Source: CAVUFH01 sp963740835 (GTDB lineage Bacteria; Actinomycetota; Acidimicrobiia; IMCC26256; PALSA-610). From it: a stretch of DNA of 64,000 nt. The position numbers were made by a program, and so were the translations under genes. Shown in pieces: positions 15,911-25,226 of this stretch. The DNA is taken from positions 620,001-684,000 of the forward strand of contig CAVUFH010000007.1 in assembly GCA_963740835.1 (NCBI GenBank), written 5' to 3'. The notes beneath the pieces were generated by a model that was not told the origin of the DNA, did no database searches, and saw only the letters and a list, made by a program, of their open reading frames with translations. The first letter of the stretch is position 1; each line of letters begins with the position of its first letter.

Positions 15911-17709
15911 CAGAAGGCGAGCTCGGGGTTCGCGACCTGCGTCGGCGAGTGGACCTTCTCGAGCGTGCGGCCTTTTCCGAGGTACATGTGCACGCCGCAT
16001 GGCAGGCACGGATCGAAGCTGCGCACGGTGCGCATGATGTCGATGCCTTTGAAGTTGTCGAGGGAATTCTCCTCGAAGATCGGGCACCCGATGACTGCGT
16101 CCTCATACGGCCCGGGCGTGCCGTAGACGTCACGCGGATTCGCGTTCCACGGCGTGGGCGGGTACGGGTGGTAGTTCGCGATCTTGCCGTCGCGGATCAC
16201 AATGTGGTGCGAGAGCACGCCCCGCACCGCTTCGGTGAAGCCGCATCCGATCGCGTCCTCCGGTACTTCGAACGGCTCCCACACCTGCGTGCGGCCGGCC
16301 CGCAGCTCGACGAGCGCCTTCTCCATGAAGCTGAGCGCGCTCGCCGCCGCGTACGCCTGGAAGTAGGTGCGGGCGCGATTGCGTTCGATGGTGTTCGACC
16401 ACTTCGGGATCTTCCACTCGAACGTGACCTCGCCCTTCAACGCGGTCTTCGGCATGTGGATGACGACGCTTTCGCCGGTAGCCTTCACGTAGCCGTTGTC
16501 GACGAGCCCCGAGAGCGCGGTGGACCACAGCCGCGCGAGCGGGCCACCGCCGGTGTCGAGCGCGAGGTAGTCCGTGCCGTCGAACCAGCGCGGGGACATC
16601 ACCCAGCTGTACTTGTCGTCGAAGTCACGCTTCTGTGGTTGAGGGTTCGTGTGCTGGTTCCACGGATGGCGCCGGTCCACCGGGTTGCCCAGCGGGTCGC
16701 GCGACACGAAGACCTCTTGGTCTTCCCAGTCGTCGTAGAACGAGTGGCCGAGAAGGATGCGGATCCCGAGGTTGATGTCGACGAGGTCGTTGGTGACGAG
16801 CTTCCCGTCGACGACGACACCCGGCGTGACGCCCATCGCGCGACCCCACTCGGTCATGTCGCGGTAGTTGAAGTTGCAGACGTCCGGGTCCTGGAACGCG
16901 CCCCAGCAACCCAGCAGGATGCGCCGGTTGCCGACCTCCTCATAGCCGGGGATCGCCTCGTAGAAGAAGTCGAAGAGGTCGTCGTGCATCGGCACGACGC
17001 GCTTCATGAACTCGACGTAGCGCATCAACCGCGTCAGGTAGTCCGTGAACAGTTGGATCGTCGGCGTCGTGCCGACGCCACCGGGATACAGCGTCGACGG
17101 GTGGACGTGGCGCCCCTCCATCAGGCAGAACATCTCGCGCGTGTACCGGCTGACTTGCAATGCCTCGCGGTAGAACTCACCCGAGAACGGGTTCAGCGAC
17201 CGCATGATGTCGCCGACCGTCTTGTAGCCGTGCGCGTCTGCGTGCGGCGCTTCCGTGCGGTTCGCGAGCTCGAGCACGCCCGGGTTGGTCTCCGCGACCA
17301 TCTTCTCGCAGAAGTCCACACCCACCAGGTTCTCCTGGAAGATGTTGTGGTCGAACATGTACTCGGCCGCTTCGCCGAGGTTGACGATCTGCTCACCGAG
17401 CGCCGGCGGGCGCACGCCGTACGCCATCTGCTGCGCATAGCAGGAGCACGTCGCGTGATTGTCGCCGCAAATCCCGCAGATGCGACTGGTGATGAAATGC
17501 GAATCGCGCGGGTCCTTGCCCTTCATGAAGATGCTGTAGCCGCGGAAGATCGATGACGTGCTGTAGCAGTCGACGACTTTGCTCTGCCCGAAGTCGATCT
17601 TCGTGTAGATGCCGAGACTGCCGACGATGCGCGTGATCGGGTCCCACGCCATCTCGACGACGCCCTTGCGCTGACTGCTGACGTCTTGCAACTTCGTGGT
17701 GGTCGCCAT
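15910..17709 (-). CDS. hhyL: [NiFe]-hydrogenase large subunit, actinobacterial high-affinity type (group 1h/5)
   Basis: The 599-aa catalytic subunit has the N-terminal nickel site SRICGICGDNHATCSCYAQ at about residues 72-90. The C-terminal site SFDPCLPCGVHMYLGKGRT is near residues 562-580, providing the four Cys ligands of the Ni-Fe centre. After the conserved His a tail of 25 residues remains for proteolytic maturation. DPCLPCGVH and the neighbouring NifU-like gene point to the group 1h (formerly 5) enzymes that oxidise atmospheric H2, rather than group 2a. It begins 6 bp after hhyS. Cytoplasmic; no Tat signal on either subunit. H2 oxidation would feed the respiratory chain. Confidence 0.95.
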   Translation of the reverse strand: MATTTKLQDVSSQRKGVVEMAWDPITRIVGSLGIYTKIDFGQSKVVDCYSTSSIFRGYSIFMKGKDPRDSHFITSRICGICGDNHATCSCYAQQMAYGVRPPALGEQIVNLGEAAEYMFDHNIFQENLVGVDFCEKMVAETNPGVLELANRTEAPHADAHGYKTVGDIMRSLNPFSGEFYREALQVSRYTREMFCLMEGRHVHPSTLYPGGVGTTPTIQLFTDYLTRLMRYVEFMKRVVPMHDDLFDFFYEAIPGYEEVGNRRILLGCWGAFQDPDVCNFNYRDMTEWGRAMGVTPGVVVDGKLVTNDLVDINLGIRILLGHSFYDDWEDQEVFVSRDPLGNPVDRRHPWNQHTNPQPQKRDFDDKYSWVMSPRWFDGTDYLALDTGGGPLARLWSTALSGLVDNGYVKATGESVVIHMPKTALKGEVTFEWKIPKWSNTIERNRARTYFQAYAAASALSFMEKALVELRAGRTQVWEPFEVPEDAIGCGFTEAVRGVLSHHIVIRDGKIANYHPYPPTPWNANPRDVYGTPGPYEDAVIGCPIFEENSLDNFKGIDIMRTVRSFDPCLPCGVHMYLGKGRTLEKVHSPTQVANPELAF

Positions 17710-17715
17710 CGCCGT

Positions 17716-18774
17716 CTAGCTCCATTCGCCCTTGTAGCCGGTCTGGAGTTGGGTGCCGCGCACGCGCCACTTTGGTTCGTCGTCGAGCGTCTTCTGCGTG
17801 ATCTTGCGCAAGCGGCGCATCGCCTTGCCGTACGCCTTACTGGCCATGCTCGAGACGCGCGCGCCCGGTGGCTCGTCCATGAACGGCATGAACTTGTCGG
17901 GGAAGCCGGGCATCGTGCAGCCGATGCAGATGCCGCCGACGTTCGGGCATCCCCCGACGCCGTTGATCCAGCCCCGCTTCGGGACGTTGCACTTCACGAC
18001 CGGCCCCCAGCATCCGAGCTTCACGATGCACTTCGGCGAGCCGTACTCCGTCGCGAAGTCGCCCTGCTCGTAGTAGCCGGCGCGGTCGCAGCCCTCGTGC
18101 ACCGTCGCGCCGAACAGCCACTGCGGTCGCAGCGCGTCGTCGAGCGGGATCATCGGCGCCTGTCCGGTGGCTTGGTAGAGCAGGTACAGGATCGTTTCGG
18201 AGAGGTTGTCCGGATGCGTCGGGCACCCGGGCACGCACACGATCGGCAGCCCGGCCTTCGACTTCCAGTTCCAGCCGAGGTAGTCGGGCACGCCCATCGC
18301 GCCGGTCGGGTTGCCCGCCATCGCGTGGATGCCGCCGTAACACGCGCACGTGCCGGCCGCGAGCACCGCGAGGGCTTTGGGCGCGAGGCGGTCGAGCCAT
18401 TCGCTCGTCGTCATGGGCTGCCCGGTATCGGGGTTGTTCCCGAAGCCGCACCAGTAGCCCTCGCTCTTGATCGCCTCGTTGGGGATCGAGCCCTCGACCA
18501 CGAGCACGAAAGGTTCGAGCTCGCCCCGATCCGCTTTGAAGAACCACTCGATGAAGTCGTCGGCGCCACCGACCGGTCCGCACTCGAAGTCGATGAGCGG
18601 CCAGTGGACCGCGATCTTCGGCAGGCCCGGCAGCGCGCCGAGCGCGATCTCTTCGATGCTCGGCTGCGTCGCAGCCGTCAGCGCGACGGAATCGCCGTCG
18701 CAGCTGAGCCCGGCGTTGATCCAGAGCACATGGACGACCGTCTCGTCGGGTGGGGCCTCAGTCGGTGCCGTCAC
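17716..18774 (-). CDS. hhyS: [NiFe]-hydrogenase small subunit with Asp at the proximal cluster (group 1h/5)
   Basis: The 352-aa electron-transfer subunit starts at a GTG with a strong upstream GAGGGGG. The proximal site reads AGLSCDGDSVALTAATQ: Cys25 is kept, but the second Cys of the usual CxxC is Asp28. Three Cys plus one Asp is the reported hallmark of group 1h enzymes and is linked to oxygen insensitivity. TVHEGCDRAGYYE and KCIVKLGCWGPVVKCN supply the distal (His/Cys) and medial cluster ligands, followed by GGCPNVGGICIGCTMPGF. There is no Tat signal, fitting a cytoplasmic enzyme. First gene of the structural operon. Confidence 0.95.
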   Translation of the reverse strand: MTAPTEAPPDETVVHVLWINAGLSCDGDSVALTAATQPSIEEIALGALPGLPKIAVHWPLIDFECGPVGGADDFIEWFFKADRGELEPFVLVVEGSIPNEAIKSEGYWCGFGNNPDTGQPMTTSEWLDRLAPKALAVLAAGTCACYGGIHAMAGNPTGAMGVPDYLGWNWKSKAGLPIVCVPGCPTHPDNLSETILYLLYQATGQAPMIPLDDALRPQWLFGATVHEGCDRAGYYEQGDFATEYGSPKCIVKLGCWGPVVKCNVPKRGWINGVGGCPNVGGICIGCTMPGFPDKFMPFMDEPPGARVSSMASKAYGKAMRRLRKITQKTLDDEPKWRVRGTQLQTGYKGEWS

Positions 18775-18911
18775 GGATCCCCCTCGCGTCTCGAGAACGC
18801 AGCTGCTGCGCCGGAGTCCGGACTACGCCCAACCGGGCGCCCTGTAAATCGGTGTCTTTCTCACCCCCCGTCGGCGCCATTCTCACGCCCTGCGCGTCGG
18901 CGACGTCCGCG
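18775..18911 (-). promoter_or_regulatory. hhyS upstream region with candidate promoter and small hairpin
   Basis: This 137-bp gap separates hypE from hhyS. On the minus strand TTTACA, a 17-bp spacer and TAGTCC form a weak promoter-like pair ending about 50 bp before the GTG. The spacer contains the dyad CGCCC/GGGCG (18832-18845), which could be an operator or a weak terminator for the upstream hyp genes. I see no clear DosR-type box here. Confidence 0.3.
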
Positions 18912-20018
18912 TCAGCAGATGCGCGGGAGAGGGTCGCCCACCAGCATGTCGACGATGCGCGTGCCGCCCAGCCCGGTGACGAGCACGACGAGCCCGGGCG
19001 GTTCGGCCCGGATCGCGCCGATGGCGGCCGCGTCGCTTCCCAGGGGATGGGCCCGGATCGCGGCGAGCGCGCCGTCCGCTTCGTCGGGCGGCACGATCGC
19101 GACGAACTTGCCTTCGTTGGCGACGTTCAGCGGGTCGATGCCCAGCAATTCGCACGCGCCGGACACCGCGGGCCGGACCGGGAGATGGTCCTCCTCGAGC
19201 ACCACGGTCAGGTTCGTGTCGCGCGCGAGCTCGTTGCACACGGTGCCGACGCCGCCGCGCGTCGCGTCCCGCAACCACCGAGTTCCCGGTGCAGCGCCGA
19301 GCAGCGCCTCGACGAGCTCGTGCAGCGATGCAGTGTCGGAGGCGATGTCGGCTTCGAGCGCGAGATCGCCGCGCGCGAGCATCACCGCGATCCCGTGGTC
19401 GGCCAGCGTGCCGGAGACGATCACGACATCGCCGGGCTCGACGGCGGCCGCCGCGAGCACCCGACCCGCGGGCACGAGACCGACGCCGGACGTCGAGATG
19501 TACATGCCGTCAGCCGCGCCCCGGTCGACGACCTTCGTGTCGCCGGTGACGATAGCGACACCGGCCCCGGCCGCGGCACCGGCCATGTCGGCAACGATCT
19601 CGCGCAACTGCTCGATCGGGAAGCCCTCTTCCAGCACGAACCCGACCGCCAACGCGAGCGGGCGCGCGCCCATCATCGCCATGTCGTTGACGGTGCCGTG
19701 GACGGCGAGGTGGCCGATCGACGCGTGCGGGAACTGCAACGGCTTCACGACATAGGAGTCGGTGGTGAACGCGATGGTCTCGCCGGACGGGAGCGCGACG
19801 AGTGCGGCATCGGTTTGGGCGCCCGCGCCGGTCGTCGGGTCTTCGCCCGCAAAGGCGGGAAGGAACACTGCGTCGAGGAGGGCGGCCGAAGCCTTGCCGC
19901 CCGCGCCGTGCGCCAGCGTCACGACCTCCTCGAGCAGCCGGGGCCGGCGCCGCCGGAACGCCTCGATGCGGTCGAGGACCGCCGCCTCGCGAGCGCGGGC
20001 GTTCGGTTCGGCGGTCAT
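18912..20018 (-). CDS. hypE: Hydrogenase maturation protein HypE
   Basis: HypE dehydrates the carbamoyl group on its own C-terminal Cys to a cyanide ligand for the hydrogenase iron. The 368-aa product has the PurM-like core (VTLAHGAGGKASAALLDAVF, HGTVNDMAMMGARPLALAVG, GAGVAIVTGDTKVVDRG) and ends PLPRIC, the obligatory C-terminal cysteine tail. TRGGVGTVCNELA and GIDPLNVANEGKFVAIV are further family blocks. The ATG overlaps the SIS gene stop (ATGA). Length and tail are intact, so the protein should be functional. Confidence 0.95.
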   Translation of the reverse strand: MTAEPNARAREAAVLDRIEAFRRRRPRLLEEVVTLAHGAGGKASAALLDAVFLPAFAGEDPTTGAGAQTDAALVALPSGETIAFTTDSYVVKPLQFPHASIGHLAVHGTVNDMAMMGARPLALAVGFVLEEGFPIEQLREIVADMAGAAAGAGVAIVTGDTKVVDRGAADGMYISTSGVGLVPAGRVLAAAAVEPGDVVIVSGTLADHGIAVMLARGDLALEADIASDTASLHELVEALLGAAPGTRWLRDATRGGVGTVCNELARDTNLTVVLEEDHLPVRPAVSGACELLGIDPLNVANEGKFVAIVPPDEADGALAAIRAHPLGSDAAAIGAIRAEPPGLVVLVTGLGGTRIVDMLVGDPLPRIC

Positions 20019-20683
20019 GACACCACCGCGCGGTCGAGCGCGCGCTGCGCTGCCGACCACAACGCGTGCAGGAGCGCCTGCTGGGACTCCTGGACCCGGT
20101 GGACGCTGTCGGAGTGCACGACGAGACAATGCTCCACATCGCGGCTCGCCGCCATCGCGCCGCCGTCGTACCCACACATCCCCACGGTCAGCAGGCCCCG
20201 CGCTCGAGCCTCGGCGAACGCGCGCAGAACGTTCTGCGAGCCGCCGCTCGTCGAGAACCCGAGCGCGATGTCGTCGGCGCGCGCGTGCGCGATCAGCTGG
20301 CGCGAGAACACGAGCTCGAAGCCGACATCGTTCGCGAGCGCCGTCAGCACCGAGCTGTCGGCGACGAGCGAGCGCGCGGGCATGGCGTGCCCACGACCGG
20401 GGCGTTGGAACCGATCCGCCGCGGCATCGGCATCGGTCGCGCTGCCGCCGTTCCCGAACGTGAACAGCCGTCCGCCGCGCCCGACGCGCGCGGCCATTGC
20501 CGTGCCGGCGCGCTCGATCGCGTCCGCGCACGCGGCGAGCGTCGTCGCCTGCAAGGCCTTGCTCTCGGCGGACTTGGCCCGCGCAGACCGCGCGAGGTCG
20601 GCGAGCAGCGCGTCGGCGTCGCGCTCCTGCGCGTCGATGAACGGGTACAGGAAGCCGGTCGGTTCCCGGTCGTCCGTCGTCAT
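20015..20683 (-). CDS. SIS-domain protein (GmhA-like) in the hyp operon
   Basis: The 222-aa protein shows a sugar-isomerase fold resembling phosphoheptose isomerase: GGRLFTFGNGGSATDADAAA, LANDVGFELVFSRQLIAHA and DIALGFSTSGGSQNVLRAF. SIS domains bind phosphosugars. Within hydrogenase operons of actinobacteria such proteins recur, but their job is unknown. ATGA overlaps on both sides (with the SIS/HypC fusion and hypE) imply co-production. It could be an enzyme of an unknown modification or a structural relic. LPS heptose synthesis is unlikely in this organism type. Confidence 0.8.
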   Translation of the reverse strand: MTTDDREPTGFLYPFIDAQERDADALLADLARSARAKSAESKALQATTLAACADAIERAGTAMAARVGRGGRLFTFGNGGSATDADAAADRFQRPGRGHAMPARSLVADSSVLTALANDVGFELVFSRQLIAHARADDIALGFSTSGGSQNVLRAFAEARARGLLTVGMCGYDGGAMAASRDVEHCLVVHSDSVHRVQESQQALLHALWSAAQRALDRAVVS

Positions 20684-21396
20684 GGAAGCTCCTCGACCCG
20701 AGTGATCCCATGCTCCTCGACCCGAGTGAGAGCGGTCCCGGCATGAACGAGCACGACGTCGCCGGGCCGGAGCGCGTCGACGAGCGTGGTGTCGATCGTC
20801 TCGAGCCGGCCACGCGCCCGAACGACCGCGTGTTGCCTGTCGAGCACGGTCGCGACCTCTGCGAGCACGCCCGCGTCCGAACAGGTGATGCAGACGTCGT
20901 CGGTGCAGGCGTCATCCGGGTTCGACGCGGATGCCAGCAGGCCCGGGTGTTCGAACACGACGTGGGTGAGCTCCCAGAGCAGGTGGTAGCTGCGCACGAG
21001 CGCGGCGTCGTCGGCATTGTCGATCCAGAGCAGATAGTCGGCGGCGTGCGGTTCGGGCCGCGGACCCGCGCCGACCCACACGCTCGTCAGGCCCCACGCG
21101 CCGGCCCGGCGCGCCAGCGCGGCCAGTTCGGCGTCGCCCGCAGGGCCGAGCGCGCACAGGACGTCGCCGGGGCGGGCCAGCGTGCGCACCGCCGTGACCA
21201 TGTCGACGTCGGGGACGTGCACGGCCGGGAGCGCCCGTTTGCCGACGATGACCGGGTGCACGAACTCGACCGCGAGGTGTTGCGCGTGGAACGGCCACCG
21301 CGGCGACGCGCACCACATGGTGGCTCCGGCCGCGAAGCGGCGCGCGAGCGCGAGGGCGGCGACCGCGAGCTCGTCGGAGAGCAGATCGACGATCAT
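20680..21396 (-). CDS. SIS-like domain fused to a HypC/HupF-like chaperone domain
   Basis: In the 238-aa product, residues 1-155 resemble a SIS/Rossmann-like domain (ALARRFAAGATMWCASPRWP, LARPGDVLCALGPAGDAELA). From about residue 170, DVCITCSDAGVLAEVATVLD, then DTTLVDALRPGDVVLVHAGT, mirror the HypC beta-barrel with Cys in CITCSDAG in place of MCLGIPG. Because the HypC Cys is internal, it cannot be a free N-terminal Cys. The protein may act with HypE and HypF, whose genes flank the SIS pair. Overlaps with hypF and the SIS gene (ATGA) are clear. Confidence 0.75.
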   Translation of the reverse strand: MIVDLLSDELAVAALALARRFAAGATMWCASPRWPFHAQHLAVEFVHPVIVGKRALPAVHVPDVDMVTAVRTLARPGDVLCALGPAGDAELAALARRAGAWGLTSVWVGAGPRPEPHAADYLLWIDNADDAALVRSYHLLWELTHVVFEHPGLLASASNPDDACTDDVCITCSDAGVLAEVATVLDRQHAVVRARGRLETIDTTLVDALRPGDVVLVHAGTALTRVEEHGITRVEELP

Positions 21397-23749
21397 GACG
21401 CCGGCCAGGCGTTCGCCGCGGTCGCGCCCGCGATCACCTGTCCGAGCGCGAGCCCACCGTCGTTCGGCGGCACGAGCCGGTGCGTCAGCACGTCGAAGCC
21501 GCGCGCGCCGAGTTCGGCGCGCGTCAGTCGCAGCAGCACCACGTTCTGGAACACGCCACCCGTCAGCGCCACCGGCGCGCCCGGGCGCCAGGCCGCGCTG
21601 ACGACGTCGGCGGTCATGCGCGCGACAGCGAGATGGAAGCCGGCCGCGATCGGACCGATCGCGCCGCCGGCGAGCACGTCGGCGGCGACGGCCGCGACAA
21701 CCGGCGCCGCGTCGATCTCCTCGCCGGTGAGACCGAACGAGTAGTTCGGGGCACGCTCAGCTCGCGGCGGGGCGAGGTGCGGCCCGGCAATCGCTTCCAG
21801 CTCGATCGCGGCCTGGGCCTCGTAGGACACCTGCTGGCGAACACCGAGTAGGGCGCTCACTGCATCGAACAGCCGGCCCATGCTCGACGTCGGGACGCAC
21901 CGCACCGAGCGCGCCAGCTGCCGTTCGAGCACGGCGAGCTCGCCCGGCGCGGCCGCCTGCACCGGCGCGAGCAGGGGGTCCCAGTCGACGCCGGCCGCCC
22001 AGAGGTGCGCCAGCGCGGCTCGGTACGGCTTGCGGATCGTGGTGTCGCCGCCAGGGAGCGGCACGTACCGCAGATGCGCGACGCGCTCGAACCCGTCGTA
22101 GGACGCGCGCAGCACCTCGCCGCCCCAGATCGCGCCATCGCGGCCGTAGCCGGTGCCATCGTACGCGCAACCGATCACCTCGGCATCCGGCGCCAGCCCG
22201 TGCTCGGCCATGACCGCGACGACGTGCGCGTGGTGGTGCTGCACGCGCACGACGTCCTCGGTCTCGGCGCGTGGGCTCGACTCGGCCCATTGCCGGGTGT
22301 GGTAGCCGGGATGCGCGTCGGCCACGACGCGCGTGGGTTCGAGCTCGTACATCGCGCCGAATTGCGCCACCGAGCGCTCGAAGGCCGCGAGCGTCGCGAG
22401 GCTGCCCATGTCTCCGATGTGCTGGCTCATCCACGCGTCGCGGCCGGCAGCGAGGCAGAACGTGTTCTTGAGCTCGCCGCCGACTGCGAGGCTCGGCGCG
22501 ACCGCGATGGGCAGCCGGATCGGCAACGGCGCGTAGCCGCGCGACCGGCGGATCGGTAGTTCCTCGCCGTCGACGACCCGCAAAACGGAGTCGTCGCACG
22601 GCACGTGGATCGGGCGATCGTGCGAGAGCCACGCGTCGGCGATGCGGCCGAGTCGGGCGCGCGCATCGGCATCCTCGAACGCGATCGGTTCGTCGGTGAG
22701 GTTCCCGCTCGTCAGCACCAGCACGTCCGGTACCGGCGGCACGCCCACAGCACACTCCGGCCCAGGTGCGAACAACAGATGGTGCAACGGCGTGTACGGC
22801 AGCAACACTCCGATGGACGGGTTGTCCGGGGCCACCAGCGTCGACAGCGGCGCGTCCGCCCGCGCTGCGAGGAGCACGATCGGGCGGGCCGGCGACTCGA
22901 GCAAGCGGGCTTCGGAGTCATCGATCTCCGCGAACCGGCGGGCAACCGAGAGGTCACGGACCATCACCGCGAACGGTCTGTCGACCCGCCCCTTGCGTGC
23001 GCGCAGCCGGCGCACGGGCTCGTCGGTCGTCGCGGTGCACGCGAGGTGGTAGCCCCCGAGCCCCTTGATCGCGACGACCGCGCCGGCCGCGAGTGCGGCC
23101 TGCGTCGCCGCGATCGCCGCGTCGGTGCCGTCGACGCGACCCGCCGGCCCTTCGAAGCAGATCTGTGGGCCGCAGCGCGCGCACGCCAGCGGCTGCGCGT
23201 GGAAGCGCCGGTTCCGCGGATCGTGGTACTCAGCTGCGCATGGCGCACACAGCTCGAAGCCGGCCATCGTCGTGTTCGGACGGTCGTACGGGAGCCGGAT
23301 GGTGATCGTGAACCGAGGGCCGCAGTTCGTGCACGTGATGAACGGGTACCGGTACCGCCGGTCCGCCGGGTCGGTCAGCTCGCGCAGGCAGTCGGCGCAG
23401 ACGGCGGCGTCGGGCGCGACGAACGTGCGCGCGCCGGCCGCGTCATGGCTCTCGACGATGCGGAACTCGGCGTGAGCGCGCGTGGGCGTGATCGGTTCCG
23501 CCTCGATGACGTCGACCCCGCGAGCGGCGGCGCATCGGATCGCAACCGCCGCTCGAGCTCCTCGAGGGCCCCGCGCGCACCCTCCGCTTCGACGAACACG
23601 CCCTCACTGTCGTTCCCGACGAAGCCGGCGAGGGCCAAGTCGCAGGCGAGTCGGTACACGAACGGACGGAACCCGACCCCTTGCACCAGCCCGCGTACAC
23701 GGATGCGGTGCCGTACCGCGCCAGTACCGAACGTTGGAGCCGACGTCAT
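21393..23749 (-). CDS. hypF: Carbamoyltransferase HypF (single frameshift near the 5' end)
   Basis: HypF makes the carbamoyl group, using carbamoyl phosphate and ATP, that HypE turns into cyanide. Residues 1-75 are an acylphosphatase domain (RIRVRGLVQGVGFRPFVYRL). They are followed in another frame by zinc-finger motifs (VCADCLRELTDPADRRYRYP, CTNCGPRFTI, CAPCAAEYHDPRNRRFHAQP, CARCGPQICF), a YrdC-like domain (AIKGLGGYHLAC) and the Kae1-like domain (VQHHHAHVVAVMAEHGL, ALTGGVFQNVVLL). The break lies at a CCCC run, 23516-23519. One extra base restores LAGVDVIEAEPITP and an uninterrupted 785-aa protein. An assembly error seems likelier than loss, as all other hyp genes are intact. Confidence 0.9.
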
Positions 23750-23841
23750 CCGTCCAGCCTCCAGACCTGTCCGTTGGGGTGGCCCTTGTGTGGGGTGCCG
23801 AGTCTGCCATGTACCGTCGCGAGCGCGGAAGGAGGGGCCGC
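23750..23841. promoter_or_regulatory. Divergent hypF / hypA intergenic region
   Basis: The 92-bp gap must contain both the leftward hypF-hydrogenase promoter and the rightward hypAB promoter. GGAAGGAGGGG just upstream of the hypA GTG is a clear ribosome site. I see no convincing -35/-10 pair or repeated operator. Confidence 0.4.
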
Positions 23842-24180
23842 GTGCACGAGCTCTCGTTGTGCGAAGCGATCGCGCAGAAGGTGCGCGACCACGCCGCCGG
23901 CCGCCCGGTTCGCGCCGTGATGGTGCGCATCGGCTACTTCCGACAAGTTGTGCCGGACGCCATGTTGTTCTCGTGGGAGGTCCTGACGAGTGCGACGGAG
24001 CTCGAGGGCTGCACGCTCGAGATCGAGCACGTCCCCGCGGTGGTCATGTGCCGCGACTGCGGTACCGAGACCGCACTCGATTCACCCGCGTTGGTGTGTC
24101 GCGCGTGCGAGGGACACAATGTCGACCTGACGACCGGCGACGAATTCCTCGTCGTCGCGCTGGAGATCGCGGAGGCCTGA
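23842..24180 (+). CDS. hypA: Nickel-insertion protein HypA
   Basis: From the GTG at 23842, preceded by GGAAGGAGGGG, the 112-aa product reads VHELSLCEAIAQKVRDHAAG. His2 is the nickel ligand of HypA. The zinc site is CRDCGTETALDSPALVCRAC. Upstream in-frame starts would extend past the conserved M/V-H-E-L start and are rejected. HypA with HypB inserts Ni into the large subunit after the iron centre is in place. It is followed 3 bp later by hypB. Confidence 0.92.
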   Translation: MHELSLCEAIAQKVRDHAAGRPVRAVMVRIGYFRQVVPDAMLFSWEVLTSATELEGCTLEIEHVPAVVMCRDCGTETALDSPALVCRACEGHNVDLTTGDEFLVVALEIAEA

Positions 24181-24183
24181 CGT

Positions 24184-24987
24184 ATGGGCCGTTTCCACCG
24201 GCATCCCGACGGCACGATCCACGCGCATGAGCACGGTGAGGACGTTCACGGGCACGGCGAGCACGACCACGGGCACGACGTCGGTGACCACAGCGGCTAC
24301 GTCACCACCGGTCCCGACCGGATCGCGGTGCTCGAGGACATCCTCTCGGAGAACGACCGCGTCGCGGCCGCGAACCGAGGCGACCTCGTCGCTGCGGGCG
24401 TGTGGTCCGTCAACCTCATGTCGTCACCGGGCGCGGGCAAGACGACGCTGCTGAAGCGCACGCTCGCGACGCTCCGACCGTCGGTGCGCATCGGCATCCT
24501 CGAAGGCGACATCGCCACGAGCATCGACGCCGACCTGCTCGACGCCGACGCAGCCGCGGTCGCGCTCGTCAACACGAGCGCCGGTTTCGGCGGCGAATGC
24601 CATCTCGACGCAGTCATGGTGCGCTCGGGTCTCGGCCGGCTTCCGCTCGAACAGCTCGACCTGTTGGTGATCGAGAACGTCGGGAACCTCGTGTGCCCCG
24701 CCGAGTTCAACGTCGGCGAGGACGCCAAGGCGATGGTGTACGCGATCACCGAAGGCGAGGAAAAGCCGCTCAAGTACCCGGTGATGTTCCGCGCCGCCGA
24801 GGTCGTCATCGTCAACAAGATCGACCTGCTTCCACACCTCGATTTCGACATGGACGCGTTCCTCACGAACTTGCGCGATGTGAACCCGAGCGTGCGCGTC
24901 ATCCACGCGAGTGCACGCACGGGCAAAGGCGTCGACGAGTGGTGCGCCTGGCTCATCGCGCACACCACTCGTGCTCCGGTCGCTTGA
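24184..24987 (+). CDS. hypB: Nickel-incorporation GTPase HypB
   Basis: The 267-aa SIMIBI GTPase has a His-rich N-terminus (HAHEHGEDVHGHGEHDHGHD) that can store nickel. The P-loop is NLMSSPGAGKTTLLKRTL, Walker B/switch regions are ILEGDIATSIDADLL and LVIENVGNLVCPAEFNVGE, and the guanine motif is VIVNKIDLLPH. GTP hydrolysis drives Ni transfer from HypA to the hydrogenase precursor. It immediately follows hypA. No defects are seen. Confidence 0.95.
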   Translation: MGRFHRHPDGTIHAHEHGEDVHGHGEHDHGHDVGDHSGYVTTGPDRIAVLEDILSENDRVAAANRGDLVAAGVWSVNLMSSPGAGKTTLLKRTLATLRPSVRIGILEGDIATSIDADLLDADAAAVALVNTSAGFGGECHLDAVMVRSGLGRLPLEQLDLLVIENVGNLVCPAEFNVGEDAKAMVYAITEGEEKPLKYPVMFRAAEVVIVNKIDLLPHLDFDMDAFLTNLRDVNPSVRVIHASARTGKGVDEWCAWLIAHTTRAPVA

Positions 24988-25015
24988 GCGCAGATCGCTC
25001 ACCCGCATACGATTT

Positions 25016-25054
25016 CCGCACATCTGATGTGCGGTCCAAGCGCGCAGAGCGCGC
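25016..25054 (+). terminator. Two adjacent hairpins downstream of hypB
   Basis: CCGCACAT (25016-25023), a CTG loop and ATGTGCGG (25027-25034) form a perfect 8-bp stem, and GCGCGC-AGA-GCGCGC follows at about 25040-25054. Neither is followed by a T-run, as is common for high-GC actinobacterial terminators. The 25016-25034 element could also be a protein-binding palindrome. Confidence 0.4.
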
Positions 25055-25226
25055 CTCATCACGACATCTGTACGCGGATTGGGCGCGTAACGGACTCGGT
25101 GCACGGGCGACGAGAATGCCTGCGCCGTGACGCCGACGGCGCCGACTTGATCGGAACGAACCGCGCCCGCTGAACTGCGCCCCTCGTGCGACACCGCGCG
25201 CGCGATCGACGATGGGGGTTGCCGGC

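Noticed and set aside
15910..18774. Group 2a (Huc-like) uptake hydrogenase
   Set aside because: The Asp in SCDGDS, the DPCLPCGVH motif and the NifU-like and DUF neighbours fit group 1h/5 better.
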